This document shows, piece after piece, positions 1 to 5,935 of a stretch of 6,540 nt of DNA. Position numbers and translations under genes: made by a program. Location: the NCBI GenBank assembly GCA_947630385.1, contig CANRHG010000107.1, positions 1 through 6,540 of the forward strand, written 5' to 3'. The notes below the pieces were generated by a model. That model saw nothing but the letters and a program-made list of their open reading frames with translations. It was not told where the DNA came from and did not search any database. This stretch comes from an uncultured Eubacteriaceae bacterium (GTDB lineage Bacteria; Bacillota; Clostridia; Eubacteriales; Eubacteriaceae). Each line of letters begins with the position of its first letter. The stretch's first letter is position 1.

Positions 1-1537
1 CCATAAAGTCCGAAGCGTTGTCGACTTCCGGTACGACCCCGCGGTTGATCTCATGGGCCCCCACCGAGATCGCGCTGCCCTCCTCGCGCCGGTGGATGTC
101 GGTCAGGTACACCGTCGGGATCCTACCCGAGTCGATCAGGTCCCCCAGGACGTTTCCCGGGCCCACGCTCGGGAGCTGGTCGACGTCGCCGACAAAGATC
201 AGCCGCGTTCCCGGCTCGATGGCCGAAAGCAGGTAAGAAAAAAGCTCGATATCTAGCATCGAGCTCTCGTCGATGATGACCGCCCCGGCTTCGATCGGGT
301 TGTCCTGGTTCCTTCTAAAGCTCATGAGGTGCTCGTCGGCGTTGTACTCGTACTCGAGCAGTCTATGGATCGTGCTCGCGGGCCGGCCGCTGGCCTGGCT
401 CATGCGCTGGGCCGCGCGCCCGGTCGGCGCGGCCAGGGCCGTCTTGATCCCGAGCGAGGAAAAAATCTCGCATAATCCTGAGATGATCGTCGTCTTTCCG
501 GTCCCAGGCCCGCCCGTGATCACGCTAACGGATGCGCTCACGGCCGTATAAAGGGCCTTTTTTTGGCTCTCATCAAAGTTGATCCTAAGCCTTTTCTCGA
601 GTTTTTTTATAATTTTTTCAGGATCCTCTCCCGTCACCTCAGACTTTAAGATCTCGTTTAGACAATAAGCCGCGTTGTCCTCGGCTTTATAAAGCTCTAT
701 CGGGTAAAAATGCTCTTTACCCTCTACGACCTCTTTATAGGCCCGTCCGCTAAAAAGGACCGAGTCGAGCTCGTCCTCGACTAGCTCCCTCTCTACCCCG
801 AGTAGCCCCGCCGAGGCCGAAACCAGTTCTTCTTTTGGAAGGTAGGTGTTTCCGGTCTTATAACAGTCCTGTAGGGCGTAAAGGATCCCCGCGGCGATCC
901 GCCGCGTGTTATCCTGTTCTAAGCCCATGTTCGAAGCGATCTCGTCGGCCTTTTTAAAGCCGATGCCCGGGACCTTCAGGGCGATCTGGTAAGGATCCTC
1001 CATGAGGACCGAGACCGTATTGTCCTTAAAGACCTCGACGATCCGTCTCGCGGTCCTGACCGGGATCTGGTAGTCCTGGAGTAGGACCATGATATCCCGC
1101 TCGCTTTTGGTGTCGTGATAACCTTTTAGGATCTTATCCAAGGTCTTTTTTCCAAGCCCAGGCACCTCAAGTAAGCGGCCCGGCTCGTTTTCGATGATAT
1201 CAAAGATCTCTCCACCAGAGCGCTCGACTAAGGTATCGGCCATCTTCGGTCCGATCCCCGGCACCGCGCCGGAAGCTAAGTAACTTTTTATCGCCTGCGG
1301 GTTTTCCGGCAGCTTCGTGTGGTAGCTGTCGACCTTGAACTGCTCGCCGTAGATCATGTGGTCGGTCCACTCACCCGAGAGGTGCAGGTAGGCCCCTTCC
1401 TTGATCTCGAAGAACTCCCCGACGATCGTAACTAGGATCTCCCCGCCCTGGCCGTCGCCGACCTCGAAATCCGCCACCGTGTAGCCGTTTTGCTCGTTAC
1501 GAAAAATGATGTGGTTTACGTTTCCGTCTAGTTGCAT
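1..1537 (-). CDS. recD2: RecD2-type ATP-dependent 5'-3' DNA helicase, N-terminal 512 residues (cut by window edge)
   Basis: Superfamily 1B helicase of the RecD2 (RecD/TraA) family, which acts in DNA repair in bacteria without needing RecBC. The frame is open from ATG 1537 to base 1. Residues 1-75 form the usual N-terminal OB-like region (start MQLDGNV, then RNEQNGYTV). Helix-hairpin-helix segments follow near 90-105 (VPGIGPKMAD), 130-145 (VPGLGKKTLD) and 185-200 (VPGIGFKKAD). The helicase core has a Q-type motif (DESQKKAL), Walker A GGPGTGKTT with Lys348, motif Ia (APTGRAAQRMS), Walker B IIDESSM with Asp423-Glu424, and motif III (GDVDQLPSVGPGN). Family members are usually 700-850 residues, so the C-terminal third lies outside. 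Where relatives read FRQ in motif IV this protein reads HRR. It is second in a minus-strand pair, 27 nt after a membrane protein gene. Family assignment is very secure; its role in this cell is inferred from the family. Confidence 0.97.
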   Translation of the reverse strand, partial: MQLDGNVNHIIFRNEQNGYTVADFEVGDGQGGEILVTIVGEFFEIKEGAYLHLSGEWTDHMIYGEQFKVDSYHTKLPENPQAIKSYLASGAVPGIGPKMADTLVERSGGEIFDIIENEPGRLLEVPGLGKKTLDKILKGYHDTKSERDIMVLLQDYQIPVRTARRIVEVFKDNTVSVLMEDPYQIALKVPGIGFKKADEIASNMGLEQDNTRRIAAGILYALQDCYKTGNTYLPKEELVSASAGLLGVERELVEDELDSVLFSGRAYKEVVEGKEHFYPIELYKAEDNAAYCLNEILKSEVTGEDPEKIIKKLEKRLRINFDESQKKALYTAVSASVSVITGGPGTGKTTIISGLCEIFSSLGIKTALAAPTGRAAQRMSQASGRPASTIHRLLEYEYNADEHLMSFRRNQDNPIEAGAVIIDESSMLDIELFSYLLSAIEPGTRLIFVGDVDQLPSVGPGNVLGDLIDSGRIPTVYLTDIHRREEGSAISVGAHEINRGVVPEVDNASDFM

Positions 1538-1543
1538 AAGATC

Positions 1544-1565
1544 AAAAAAACCTCCGCTCGGAGGT
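1544..1565 (-). terminator. Intrinsic terminator-like hairpin between the membrane protein gene and recD2
   Basis: Read on the minus strand, ACCTCC (1565-1560), loop GAGC (1559-1556) and GGAGGT (1555-1550) form a 6-bp stem with a tetraloop. Six further T residues follow directly (1549-1544), the layout of a Rho-independent terminator. The first stem base is the last base of the upstream gene's TGA stop (1567-1565). The stem is short, so partial termination is more likely than full. The 3' arm doubles as the ribosome site of recD2. Confidence 0.65.
1550..1555 (-). promoter_or_regulatory. recD2 ribosome binding site, buried in the hairpin
   Basis: GGAGGT on the minus strand is the only strong Shine-Dalgarno match before the recD2 ATG (1537-1535). 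It lies 12 nt upstream, longer than the usual 5-9. It is also the 3' arm of the terminator-like stem, so folding of the RNA would hide it from the ribosome. A ribosome finishing the upstream gene would sit on the stem and open it, which suggests translational coupling. That mechanism is an inference. Confidence 0.6.
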
Positions 1566-2143
1566 CAAAACATCTGCGTGGGTTCCGGAGGAACGTAATC
1601 GGGATGGTTTTGGGCAAAGGCTTTGTTGCGGTAGGCGCCCCAGATGATAAAGCCCGGAATGATGCAGCCGTAGGCCAGTTCAACCATCTGTAGCCCCGTC
1701 GCCGACTGCGACATGATGTACAGGTTGATCCCCACTTCGATGGCCATCATGATGCCGGCCATGATCATCGTCTTTTTCCAGTAAAACGGGTTCCTAGCGT
1801 TTCGAAAGATCGCATAACCGAAAGCGAGCTGAAAGACCGCGGCGATGGACGTCAGAACGATACTGGTCAGATAGAGCATCGGGGTCTGTCCGGCCGCTTC
1901 GGTGATCGCCATGAAATCCTCGGTGTTCATCGTCTTTAAATTGTTGATGGCAAAGTAGACCATGACCGCCGAAAGGAGCCCGCCGATTAACAGCAGCGCT
2001 CCGCCGATACGCACAAAGCGCTGCCCGGGAAGCTGTACGACCGGTGGCGCTTTTTTCTTAAGCCCCTGATGGGCGTATTTTTCTTCGTCGTAATTACGGA
2101 AATGTTCTTTCCTTTTATTACGTTTCGCGTTTTTAGAACTCAA
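1565..2143 (-). CDS. Four-helix membrane protein of unknown function
   Basis: 192 residues; the family is not recognised. The N-terminus (1-42) is rich in Lys and Arg and is probably cytoplasmic. Four hydrophobic stretches follow: about 43-66, 89-113, 124-144 and 154-171. A short tail rich in Pro and polar residues ends in TQMF. An even number of helices with the basic N-terminus inside would put both ends in the cytoplasm. No catalytic motif, Cys pair or signal peptidase site is visible. The start is TTG at 2143, chosen because GAGGT lies 6 nt upstream (2154-2150) and an extended -10 promoter lies just before that. Its stop is joined to the hairpin preceding recD2, so the two genes probably share a transcript. 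A link to DNA repair is not implied by the protein itself. Confidence 0.88.
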   Translation of the reverse strand: MSSKNAKRNKRKEHFRNYDEEKYAHQGLKKKAPPVVQLPGQRFVRIGGALLLIGGLLSAVMVYFAINNLKTMNTEDFMAITEAAGQTPMLYLTSIVLTSIAAVFQLAFGYAIFRNARNPFYWKKTMIMAGIMMAIEVGINLYIMSQSATGLQMVELAYGCIIPGFIIWGAYRNKAFAQNHPDYVPPEPTQMF

Positions 2144-2160
2144 TTTTCTACCTCACGCCT

Positions 2161-2169
2161 ATTGTATCA
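2161..2169 (-). promoter_or_regulatory. Extended -10 promoter for the membrane protein gene and recD2
   Basis: The minus strand reads TGATACAAT: a TACAAT -10 hexamer with the TG of an extended -10. No -35 match is found 16-18 nt upstream, which fits an extended -10 promoter. Transcription would begin near 2154, leaving a leader of about 11 nt that consists of little more than the GAGGT ribosome site before the TTG start. Confidence 0.55.
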
Positions 2170-2211
2170 AAACTCAGAGGGGTGGGCTCCACGTTTTAGC
2201 TCTTTGGGTCG

Positions 2212-2220
2212 TGATATAAT
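2212..2220 (+). promoter_or_regulatory. Extended -10 promoter for the exonuclease cluster
   Basis: TGATATAAT holds a perfect TATAAT (2215-2220) preceded by the extended TG. The hexamer 17 nt upstream (CGTTTT) is a poor -35. The expected start of transcription is near 2227, about 11 nt before ATG 2238. This argues against the in-frame TTG at 2220, which overlaps the -10 box itself. Confidence 0.65.
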
Positions 2221-2237
2221 TGTCTCGAGCAATACTA

Positions 2238-3239
2238 ATGAAATCCAAACTCAACCGGTACCGGAAACTTTCCCACCTGCCGCCCGAAAGAATAAGCGAA
2301 GAAATGGGGATCGGGCTTTGGGAGCTGTACAAACTCTTAAAGATCTGGATACGCCAGGGGATCTTCCCCAAAAACTACAAGCCTTACTTAGAGCTTAAAA
2401 AACGGCTCGAGCCGGACCCGGCCCACTCGAAGGAGCTCTTTGAAAATTACAAGTACCTAAGGGCCCAGGGGCTAAGCCTAGACGACATCGCCACGATCTT
2501 AGAAAAAAGGCCCGAACGCATCGAGCGCTTTGACGAACGCTGGTTTGCCGAGCTCTACGCCCAAGGGTTAGAGCCCGAAAAAATCGCGGACGAGATGGGG
2601 CTCTCTGAGGCGGAGGTTTTAAACCTACAGGCAAGTTTTCTGGAAAACGAAAAGAAAAAGAAGGAAAAAGACGAGCAGATCGCGCAGTCGAACAGGCGCT
2701 ACGCCCTGGATCTGTACGAAAAGATCGGCCCGAATTTTGAGAACAAAGACGACTTTATCATCTTAGACCTCGAAGGGGTCCAAAACCCGGACGAGATCTT
2801 AGAGATCGCCGCCATCGACCTCGACGGAAACGAGCTTCTAAACACCCTCGTGCGCCCGAGCCACCAGATCGGCTACCACGTCTCGAAACTGACCGGAATC
2901 AGCGACTCGATGGCAAGAAAGGGCATGAGCCTATACAAAGCGATGCGCCTGTTAAAAAAGATCGGACACAAAAAGACCTTTCTGTGTTGGGGGATCGACT
3001 ACGACGAGATCTTGATCGAGCGGGCCATCAAGCGCTCGGGCATCCGCATCGACTACGACCTGGCCTGCGCCCAACACCTGCACATGGGCGTGGTCGACAG
3101 CCCAAAACAGATCGCCCTGTACAAGGCCTACGGCGGGGAACACCAGTCCCACCGGGCCCTCGACGACTGCAAGATGTTACTGCACGTATTAAAGGAAGAT
3201 TTTAAGGAACTCAGTAAAAATGAAGGAACTCTACTTTAG
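2238..3239 (+). CDS. DEDDh 3'-5' exonuclease with three N-terminal HTH-like repeats
   Basis: 333 residues. The C-terminal domain (about 171-325) is a DnaQ-like exonuclease resembling the KapD/ERI-1 branch. Exo I is ILDLEG (Asp177, Glu179). A TGISDSM stretch (219-225) follows. Exo II is FLCWGIDYDEIL (Asp256). Exo III is HRALDD (His305, Asp310). All four metal-binding acidic residues and the general-base His are present, so it should hydrolyse DNA or RNA from the 3' end. The N-terminal part has three similar helical units, each with an IA/IS..M/L....E-I/V..L core, near 14-37, 79-102 and 111-134. A Lys/Glu-rich hinge (136-147) follows. The units look like small helix-turn-helix folds and may bind nucleic acid. 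ATG 2238 is preferred over TTG 2220 because the promoter overlaps the latter; no clear Shine-Dalgarno precedes ATG 2238. The substrate is unknown. Confidence 0.9.
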   Translation: MKSKLNRYRKLSHLPPERISEEMGIGLWELYKLLKIWIRQGIFPKNYKPYLELKKRLEPDPAHSKELFENYKYLRAQGLSLDDIATILEKRPERIERFDERWFAELYAQGLEPEKIADEMGLSEAEVLNLQASFLENEKKKKEKDEQIAQSNRRYALDLYEKIGPNFENKDDFIILDLEGVQNPDEILEIAAIDLDGNELLNTLVRPSHQIGYHVSKLTGISDSMARKGMSLYKAMRLLKKIGHKKTFLCWGIDYDEILIERAIKRSGIRIDYDLACAQHLHMGVVDSPKQIALYKAYGGEHQSHRALDDCKMLLHVLKEDFKELSKNEGTLL

Positions 3240-3492
3240 TTATCCGGCCATTTACGAAGACCGCGACGACGGGACGCTACTCGAGATCCCGGACCTTGGG
3301 ATCGGGCCGGTACTGATCCCGCTCGATCAGCGCGCCCAACTGGCCGACATCGGCTGGAGCCTGGCCGCCCATACGGTACAGGAACTCTTAGCCCAGGGAA
3401 AGACCCCGCCGAAGAGCCGCACCCTCGACGACCTAGAGGTGCGTGAAGGCAACACCAAGGACGCATTTCTTATCGAATTAATCGGAAATTAA
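3220..3492 (+). CDS. HicB-like small protein, without a visible HicA partner
   Basis: 90 residues. The opening (YPAIYEDRDDGTLLEIPDLG, residues 8-27) matches the start of the HicB antitoxin fold, whose typical form is YPA-x-F-x-DGGY-x-FPDLPG. The amphipathic helix at 36-58 and the following G-K-T-P-P (60-64) also fit that family. No C-terminal HTH or ribbon-helix-helix domain is present, and no HicA toxin is encoded on either side, so it may be an orphan or serve another role. The gene starts inside the exonuclease gene (20-nt overlap), with AAGGA at 3204-3208 as ribosome site, so it is probably translated by coupling. It ends 16 nt before the bile salt hydrolase. The HicB-like fold is likely; antitoxin activity is not shown. 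Confidence 0.8.
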   Translation: MKELYFSYPAIYEDRDDGTLLEIPDLGIGPVLIPLDQRAQLADIGWSLAAHTVQELLAQGKTPPKSRTLDDLEVREGNTKDAFLIELIGN

Positions 3493-3508
3493 ATTATAAG
3501 GAGTAAAT

Positions 3509-4489
3509 ATGTGTACGTCGATTAATTACGTCAACGGCGACCACTACTTTGGCCGTAACCTCGATCTGTGGATCACTTACCCGGTCGAAGTCGTGATCAC
3601 GCCGAGAAATTATCCGTTTCGTTTTAGGCACGTGCCGGATCTACAAACCCACAACGCCATCATCGGCATGGCCGTCATCGAAGGAAACTACCCGGAGTAC
3701 TTCGAGGGCGCCAACGACAAAGGCCTCGGCATGGCGGGACTGAACTTCCCGGCGGACTGCCACTACTTCCCGGAAGAAAAGGGAAAGATCAACCTGGCCT
3801 CTTTCGAGTTCATCCCCTACATCCTAGGGACCTGCGACAACTTAGACCAGGCCAGAGAGGCCCTAAAGAAGATCAACATCACGCCCGACAGCGTCTCGAG
3901 CTATACCCCGAGCTCTCCCCTTCACTGGCAGATCGGGGACAAGACGGGCGCGATCGTCGTCGAAAGCACGGTCAAAGGGCTTGAAGTTCACGAAAACCCC
4001 TTTGGGGTACTGACGAACTGCCCACCGTTTGACTTCCAGCGTGTGAACGTCTCGAACTATCTCAACATCACCAATAAGCGCCCGACGATCCGTTTTTGTG
4101 AGGATACGAGCGCGCTCGATGTCTTCTCGACCGGCATGGGCACGATCGGTCTTCCCGGTGGGGCCGACTCCGTCTCGCGTTTTGTCAAATGCACGTTCTG
4201 CGTGATGAACTCGCGCTGCGACCCGAACGACGAAGGGATGAACGTTGCCGAATACTTCCACCTTCTCGGCTCCGTACAACAGACTTCCGGTGAAAACCAA
4301 GTCGAAGAAGACCAGTACGAGACCACGCTCTACAGCTGTTGCGCCAACACCGACAAGGGGATCTTCTACTTTACGACCTATTACAACCCGAACGTCTACA
4401 GCGTGGACATGAACAAGGAAGACCTCGATAGCAAAGAGCTCATCCACTACAAGCTTCCGGAAAAACTCGTTACGACCTGCTTAAACTAA
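3509..4489 (+). CDS. bsh: Bile salt hydrolase (choloylglycine hydrolase, Ntn-hydrolase family)
   Basis: 326 residues, the normal length for the family. The enzyme cleaves the amide bond of glycine- or taurine-conjugated bile acids. The start MCTSINYV puts the nucleophile Cys at position 2, to be exposed when Met1 is removed. Other expected active-site residues are present: Arg16 and Asp19 in FGRNLDL, Asn79 in AGLNFP, Asn170 in VLTNCP and Arg224 in SRF. The Asn in AGLNFP favours bile salt hydrolase over penicillin V acylase, which usually has Tyr there. LHW (138-140) and the C-terminal YFTTYYNP / VDMNKEDLD segments are typical. No signal peptide is seen, so it is cytoplasmic. AGGAG lies 6 nt before the ATG. 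The gap to the HicB-like gene is 16 nt, so they may share a transcript, although the functions look unrelated. Penicillin V acylase is the main alternative. Confidence 0.94.
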   Translation: MCTSINYVNGDHYFGRNLDLWITYPVEVVITPRNYPFRFRHVPDLQTHNAIIGMAVIEGNYPEYFEGANDKGLGMAGLNFPADCHYFPEEKGKINLASFEFIPYILGTCDNLDQAREALKKINITPDSVSSYTPSSPLHWQIGDKTGAIVVESTVKGLEVHENPFGVLTNCPPFDFQRVNVSNYLNITNKRPTIRFCEDTSALDVFSTGMGTIGLPGGADSVSRFVKCTFCVMNSRCDPNDEGMNVAEYFHLLGSVQQTSGENQVEEDQYETTLYSCCANTDKGIFYFTTYYNPNVYSVDMNKEDLDSKELIHYKLPEKLVTTCLN

Positions 4490-4516
4490 AAAACTCCGAC
4501 CCTTTCGGATCGGAGT
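4488..4516 (-). terminator. Intrinsic terminator of tRNA-Gly
   Basis: On the minus strand ACTCCGATCC (4516-4507) pairs with GGGTCGGAGT (4502-4493) around a GAAA tetraloop. This gives a 10-bp stem with one U-G wobble, followed by a T run (4492-4488). It begins 14 nt after the tRNA's encoded CCA. Its T run coincides with the stop codon of the convergent bile salt hydrolase gene. On the plus strand the wobble becomes a C/A mismatch and no T run follows, so it is mainly a minus-strand terminator. Confidence 0.85.
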
Positions 4517-4530
4517 AAGGAGTTTCGTTA

Positions 4531-4606
4531 TGGAGCGGCTGACGGGGATCGAACCCGCAACCCTCGGCTTGGGAAGCCGATACTCTGCCAATTGAGCTAC
4601 AGCCGC
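4531..4606 (-). tRNA. tRNA-Gly with anticodon CCC
   Basis: A 76-nt cloverleaf can be folded on the minus strand. The acceptor arm GCGGCTG/CAGCCGC is followed by discriminator T and an encoded CCA (4533-4531). The D arm contains TAGCTCAATTGGCAGAG. The anticodon stem is TCGGC/GCCGA around the loop TTCCCAA, giving CCC (complement of 4573-4571). The T arm is GCGGG-TTCGATC-CCCGT. CCC decodes the glycine codon GGG, and U73 is usual for tRNA-Gly. It stands alone, with its own promoter about 10 nt upstream and its own terminator. Confidence 0.97.
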
Positions 4607-4615
4607 AATGTATTA

Positions 4616-4644
4616 ATAATACGAAATTTTTATTAAACTGTCAA
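4616..4644 (-). promoter_or_regulatory. Near-consensus promoter of tRNA-Gly
   Basis: On the minus strand a perfect -35 TTGACA (4644-4639), a 17-nt AT-rich spacer and a -10 TATTAT (4621-4616) are seen. The expected start is close to 4609, only a few bases before the mature tRNA 5' end at 4606. This is the strongest promoter in the window, as expected for a stable RNA gene. It overlaps the upstream region of the divergent gene at 4669, for which I see no convincing promoter of its own. Confidence 0.9.
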
Positions 4645-4668
4645 GACTTTAAGGAAATTTTTTACTCG

Positions 4669-5928
4669 ATGAACGAATATTTTTTAGCTGGAGACAGCGT
4701 AGACTTATGGACCAAAGCCTCCAAACAAGCCCTGGCTTCGGCCGGCTTTAAAAACATACAAAGCGGCCCGGACGGGGTGCTGACGGCCGAAAAAGCCGGC
4801 CCGTTTCGCCTGACGATACGCCCGTCCAACGAAGGCGGGGTCGTCATCGAGATCGACGCCGAAAATCCGGCCGATTCGGGACTGTACAAACAACACGCCG
4901 CGCAGGCTTACGCGGCCCTCAAAGCCCAGCCGGCGATCGAGGAACCCAAGCCTCCCGCGCCGGTAGAAGCCGAGGAACTCGAGCCGATCGGCTCGCCCGA
5001 GTCCGTACAGCCGGACTTAAGTAAGGCTTTTAAGCCCGCCTTTGAGACGGAAACACCCGAGCCCGCCCCACCCAAAGTGGTAAGACCTCCAGCCCAGGCC
5101 GAAGGGCCCGAGCCGAAAGTCCCGTTTTACCAGACGGACTGGTTTACGCTCTTGCTTTTAATTCTCATCCCACCGGTGGGGCTCGTGCTCATGTGGGTCT
5201 TTAAGGTCTTTGACAAAAAACTAAGAATCGGACTGACGGTCTTCTTCCTACTTTACTTCGTCTTGTGGGGGTGGCTACTGTATCTCCCCTTCGTTCCGAC
5301 GTCAACCACCGAAGAGGAGGCGCCGGCCTCCCAGGTCGAGGCCTTAAACGCGTACTGGGACAACATGTACGTCTCGCAGTTTAATACCGAGATCCCGCCA
5401 CAAATGCAGGAATACGAGTCCCTGTACCTAAACGGGATGCTCGTCTCCGAGACCGGGCTCAACAGGGCGCGGGTGATCCTCCCGGAAGTCCAGGCGCTGT
5501 GCACCCAGGTGCTCTCGCTCGAGCCCGTGCCGGCTTCGGATCCGGCCTACCCCGTACAACAGTCGGTCAACGCCGCGGCGGACAGCTTTAACAACGCCAT
5601 CGCCGCCGGCCAGGACGCCCTCTCAAGTGGCGATCCGGCGGGGCTTGCCGATACGGTCGATCTGTGGAACACGGCGATGAACGCCTTTTACCAGATCGAC
5701 TACATCTACGACCAGGCCCTACAGTCGGCCGAAGTCGCCGACGGACTGATCGAGGCCCCACAGGAAGTGGCCCCTCCACAAAATCCCCAAGAAGTGACCC
5801 CTCCGCAGGATTCCCAGCCCGTGGAGACCCCACAGGTCGAGCCTGAAGGGACACCTACCGAAGAATCCGGTGAGACCGGAGAGGTCCTCGAAGAAACGCA
5901 GGAAGAAACCGAAACCGCAGTAGAATAG
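4669..5928 (+). CDS. Membrane-anchored protein with Pro/Glu-rich linker and tail, unknown function
   Basis: 419 residues; no known family is recognised. Residues 1-87 look like a small folded alpha/beta domain. Residues 88-150 are a Pro/Glu/Ala-rich linker. Two hydrophobic segments follow, 158-177 and 185-209, the first with IPPVGLVLMW. They are joined by a basic loop (KVFDKKLR). Next come a Thr/Glu-rich spacer, a helical domain (about 218-358) and a Pro-rich, very acidic tail (360-419) with 9-residue repeats. The basic loop should be cytoplasmic. No N-terminal signal peptide exists, so the first segment may be a re-entrant hairpin with the N-domain inside and the helical domain outside, but topology is uncertain. 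The ribosome site AAGGA (4651-4655) is 13 nt from ATG, rather far. The stop is 7 nt before the alcohol dehydrogenase, so the two probably form an operon. Membrane or cell-wall sensing is a guess only. Confidence 0.88.
   Translation: MNEYFLAGDSVDLWTKASKQALASAGFKNIQSGPDGVLTAEKAGPFRLTIRPSNEGGVVIEIDAENPADSGLYKQHAAQAYAALKAQPAIEEPKPPAPVEAEELEPIGSPESVQPDLSKAFKPAFETETPEPAPPKVVRPPAQAEGPEPKVPFYQTDWFTLLLLILIPPVGLVLMWVFKVFDKKLRIGLTVFFLLYFVLWGWLLYLPFVPTSTTEEEAPASQVEALNAYWDNMYVSQFNTEIPPQMQEYESLYLNGMLVSETGLNRARVILPEVQALCTQVLSLEPVPASDPAYPVQQSVNAAADSFNNAIAAGQDALSSGDPAGLADTVDLWNTAMNAFYQIDYIYDQALQSAEVADGLIEAPQEVAPPQNPQEVTPPQDSQPVETPQVEPEGTPTEESGETGEVLEETQEETETAVE
5758..5838 (+). repeat. Three 9-residue repeats in the tail of the membrane-anchored protein
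   Basis: Residues 364-390 read as PQEVAPPQN, PQEVTPPQD and the weaker SQPVETPQV, a direct repeat in the protein. The DNA copies differ at several third positions, so this is an old or selected repeat rather than a recent duplication. Such Pro-rich repeats are common in extended cell-wall-spanning or linker regions. Confidence 0.7.
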
Positions 5929-5935
5929 GAGAGAT

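Noticed and set aside
18..551. Plus-strand open frames opposite recD2
   Set aside because: They are the complement of a clearly conserved helicase gene and give low-complexity, non-protein-like sequences.
2220..2237. TTG at 2220 as start of the exonuclease
   Set aside because: It overlaps a perfect TATAAT box and has no ribosome site; ATG 2238 fits the predicted transcription start better.
3863..4447. A 194-codon minus-strand open frame
   Set aside because: It lies opposite the bile salt hydrolase, which has full family conservation; the frame reflects codon bias on the other strand and has no ribosome site of note.
4490..4530. The hairpin at 4493-4516 as a terminator for the bile salt hydrolase
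   Set aside because: On the plus strand the stem has a C/A mismatch and is followed by AAGGAG rather than a T run; it fits the tRNA direction instead.
4530..4595. A 21-codon plus-strand frame starting MERLTGIEPAT with AAGGAG 7 nt upstream
   Set aside because: It is the complement of the tRNA-Gly gene; this peptide is a well-known false call opposite tRNAs, and the ribosome-like site is part of the repeat near the terminator.
5588..5854. Open frames on both strands rich in Arg, Pro and Gly
   Set aside because: They are out-of-frame readings of the GC-rich end of the 419-residue membrane protein.
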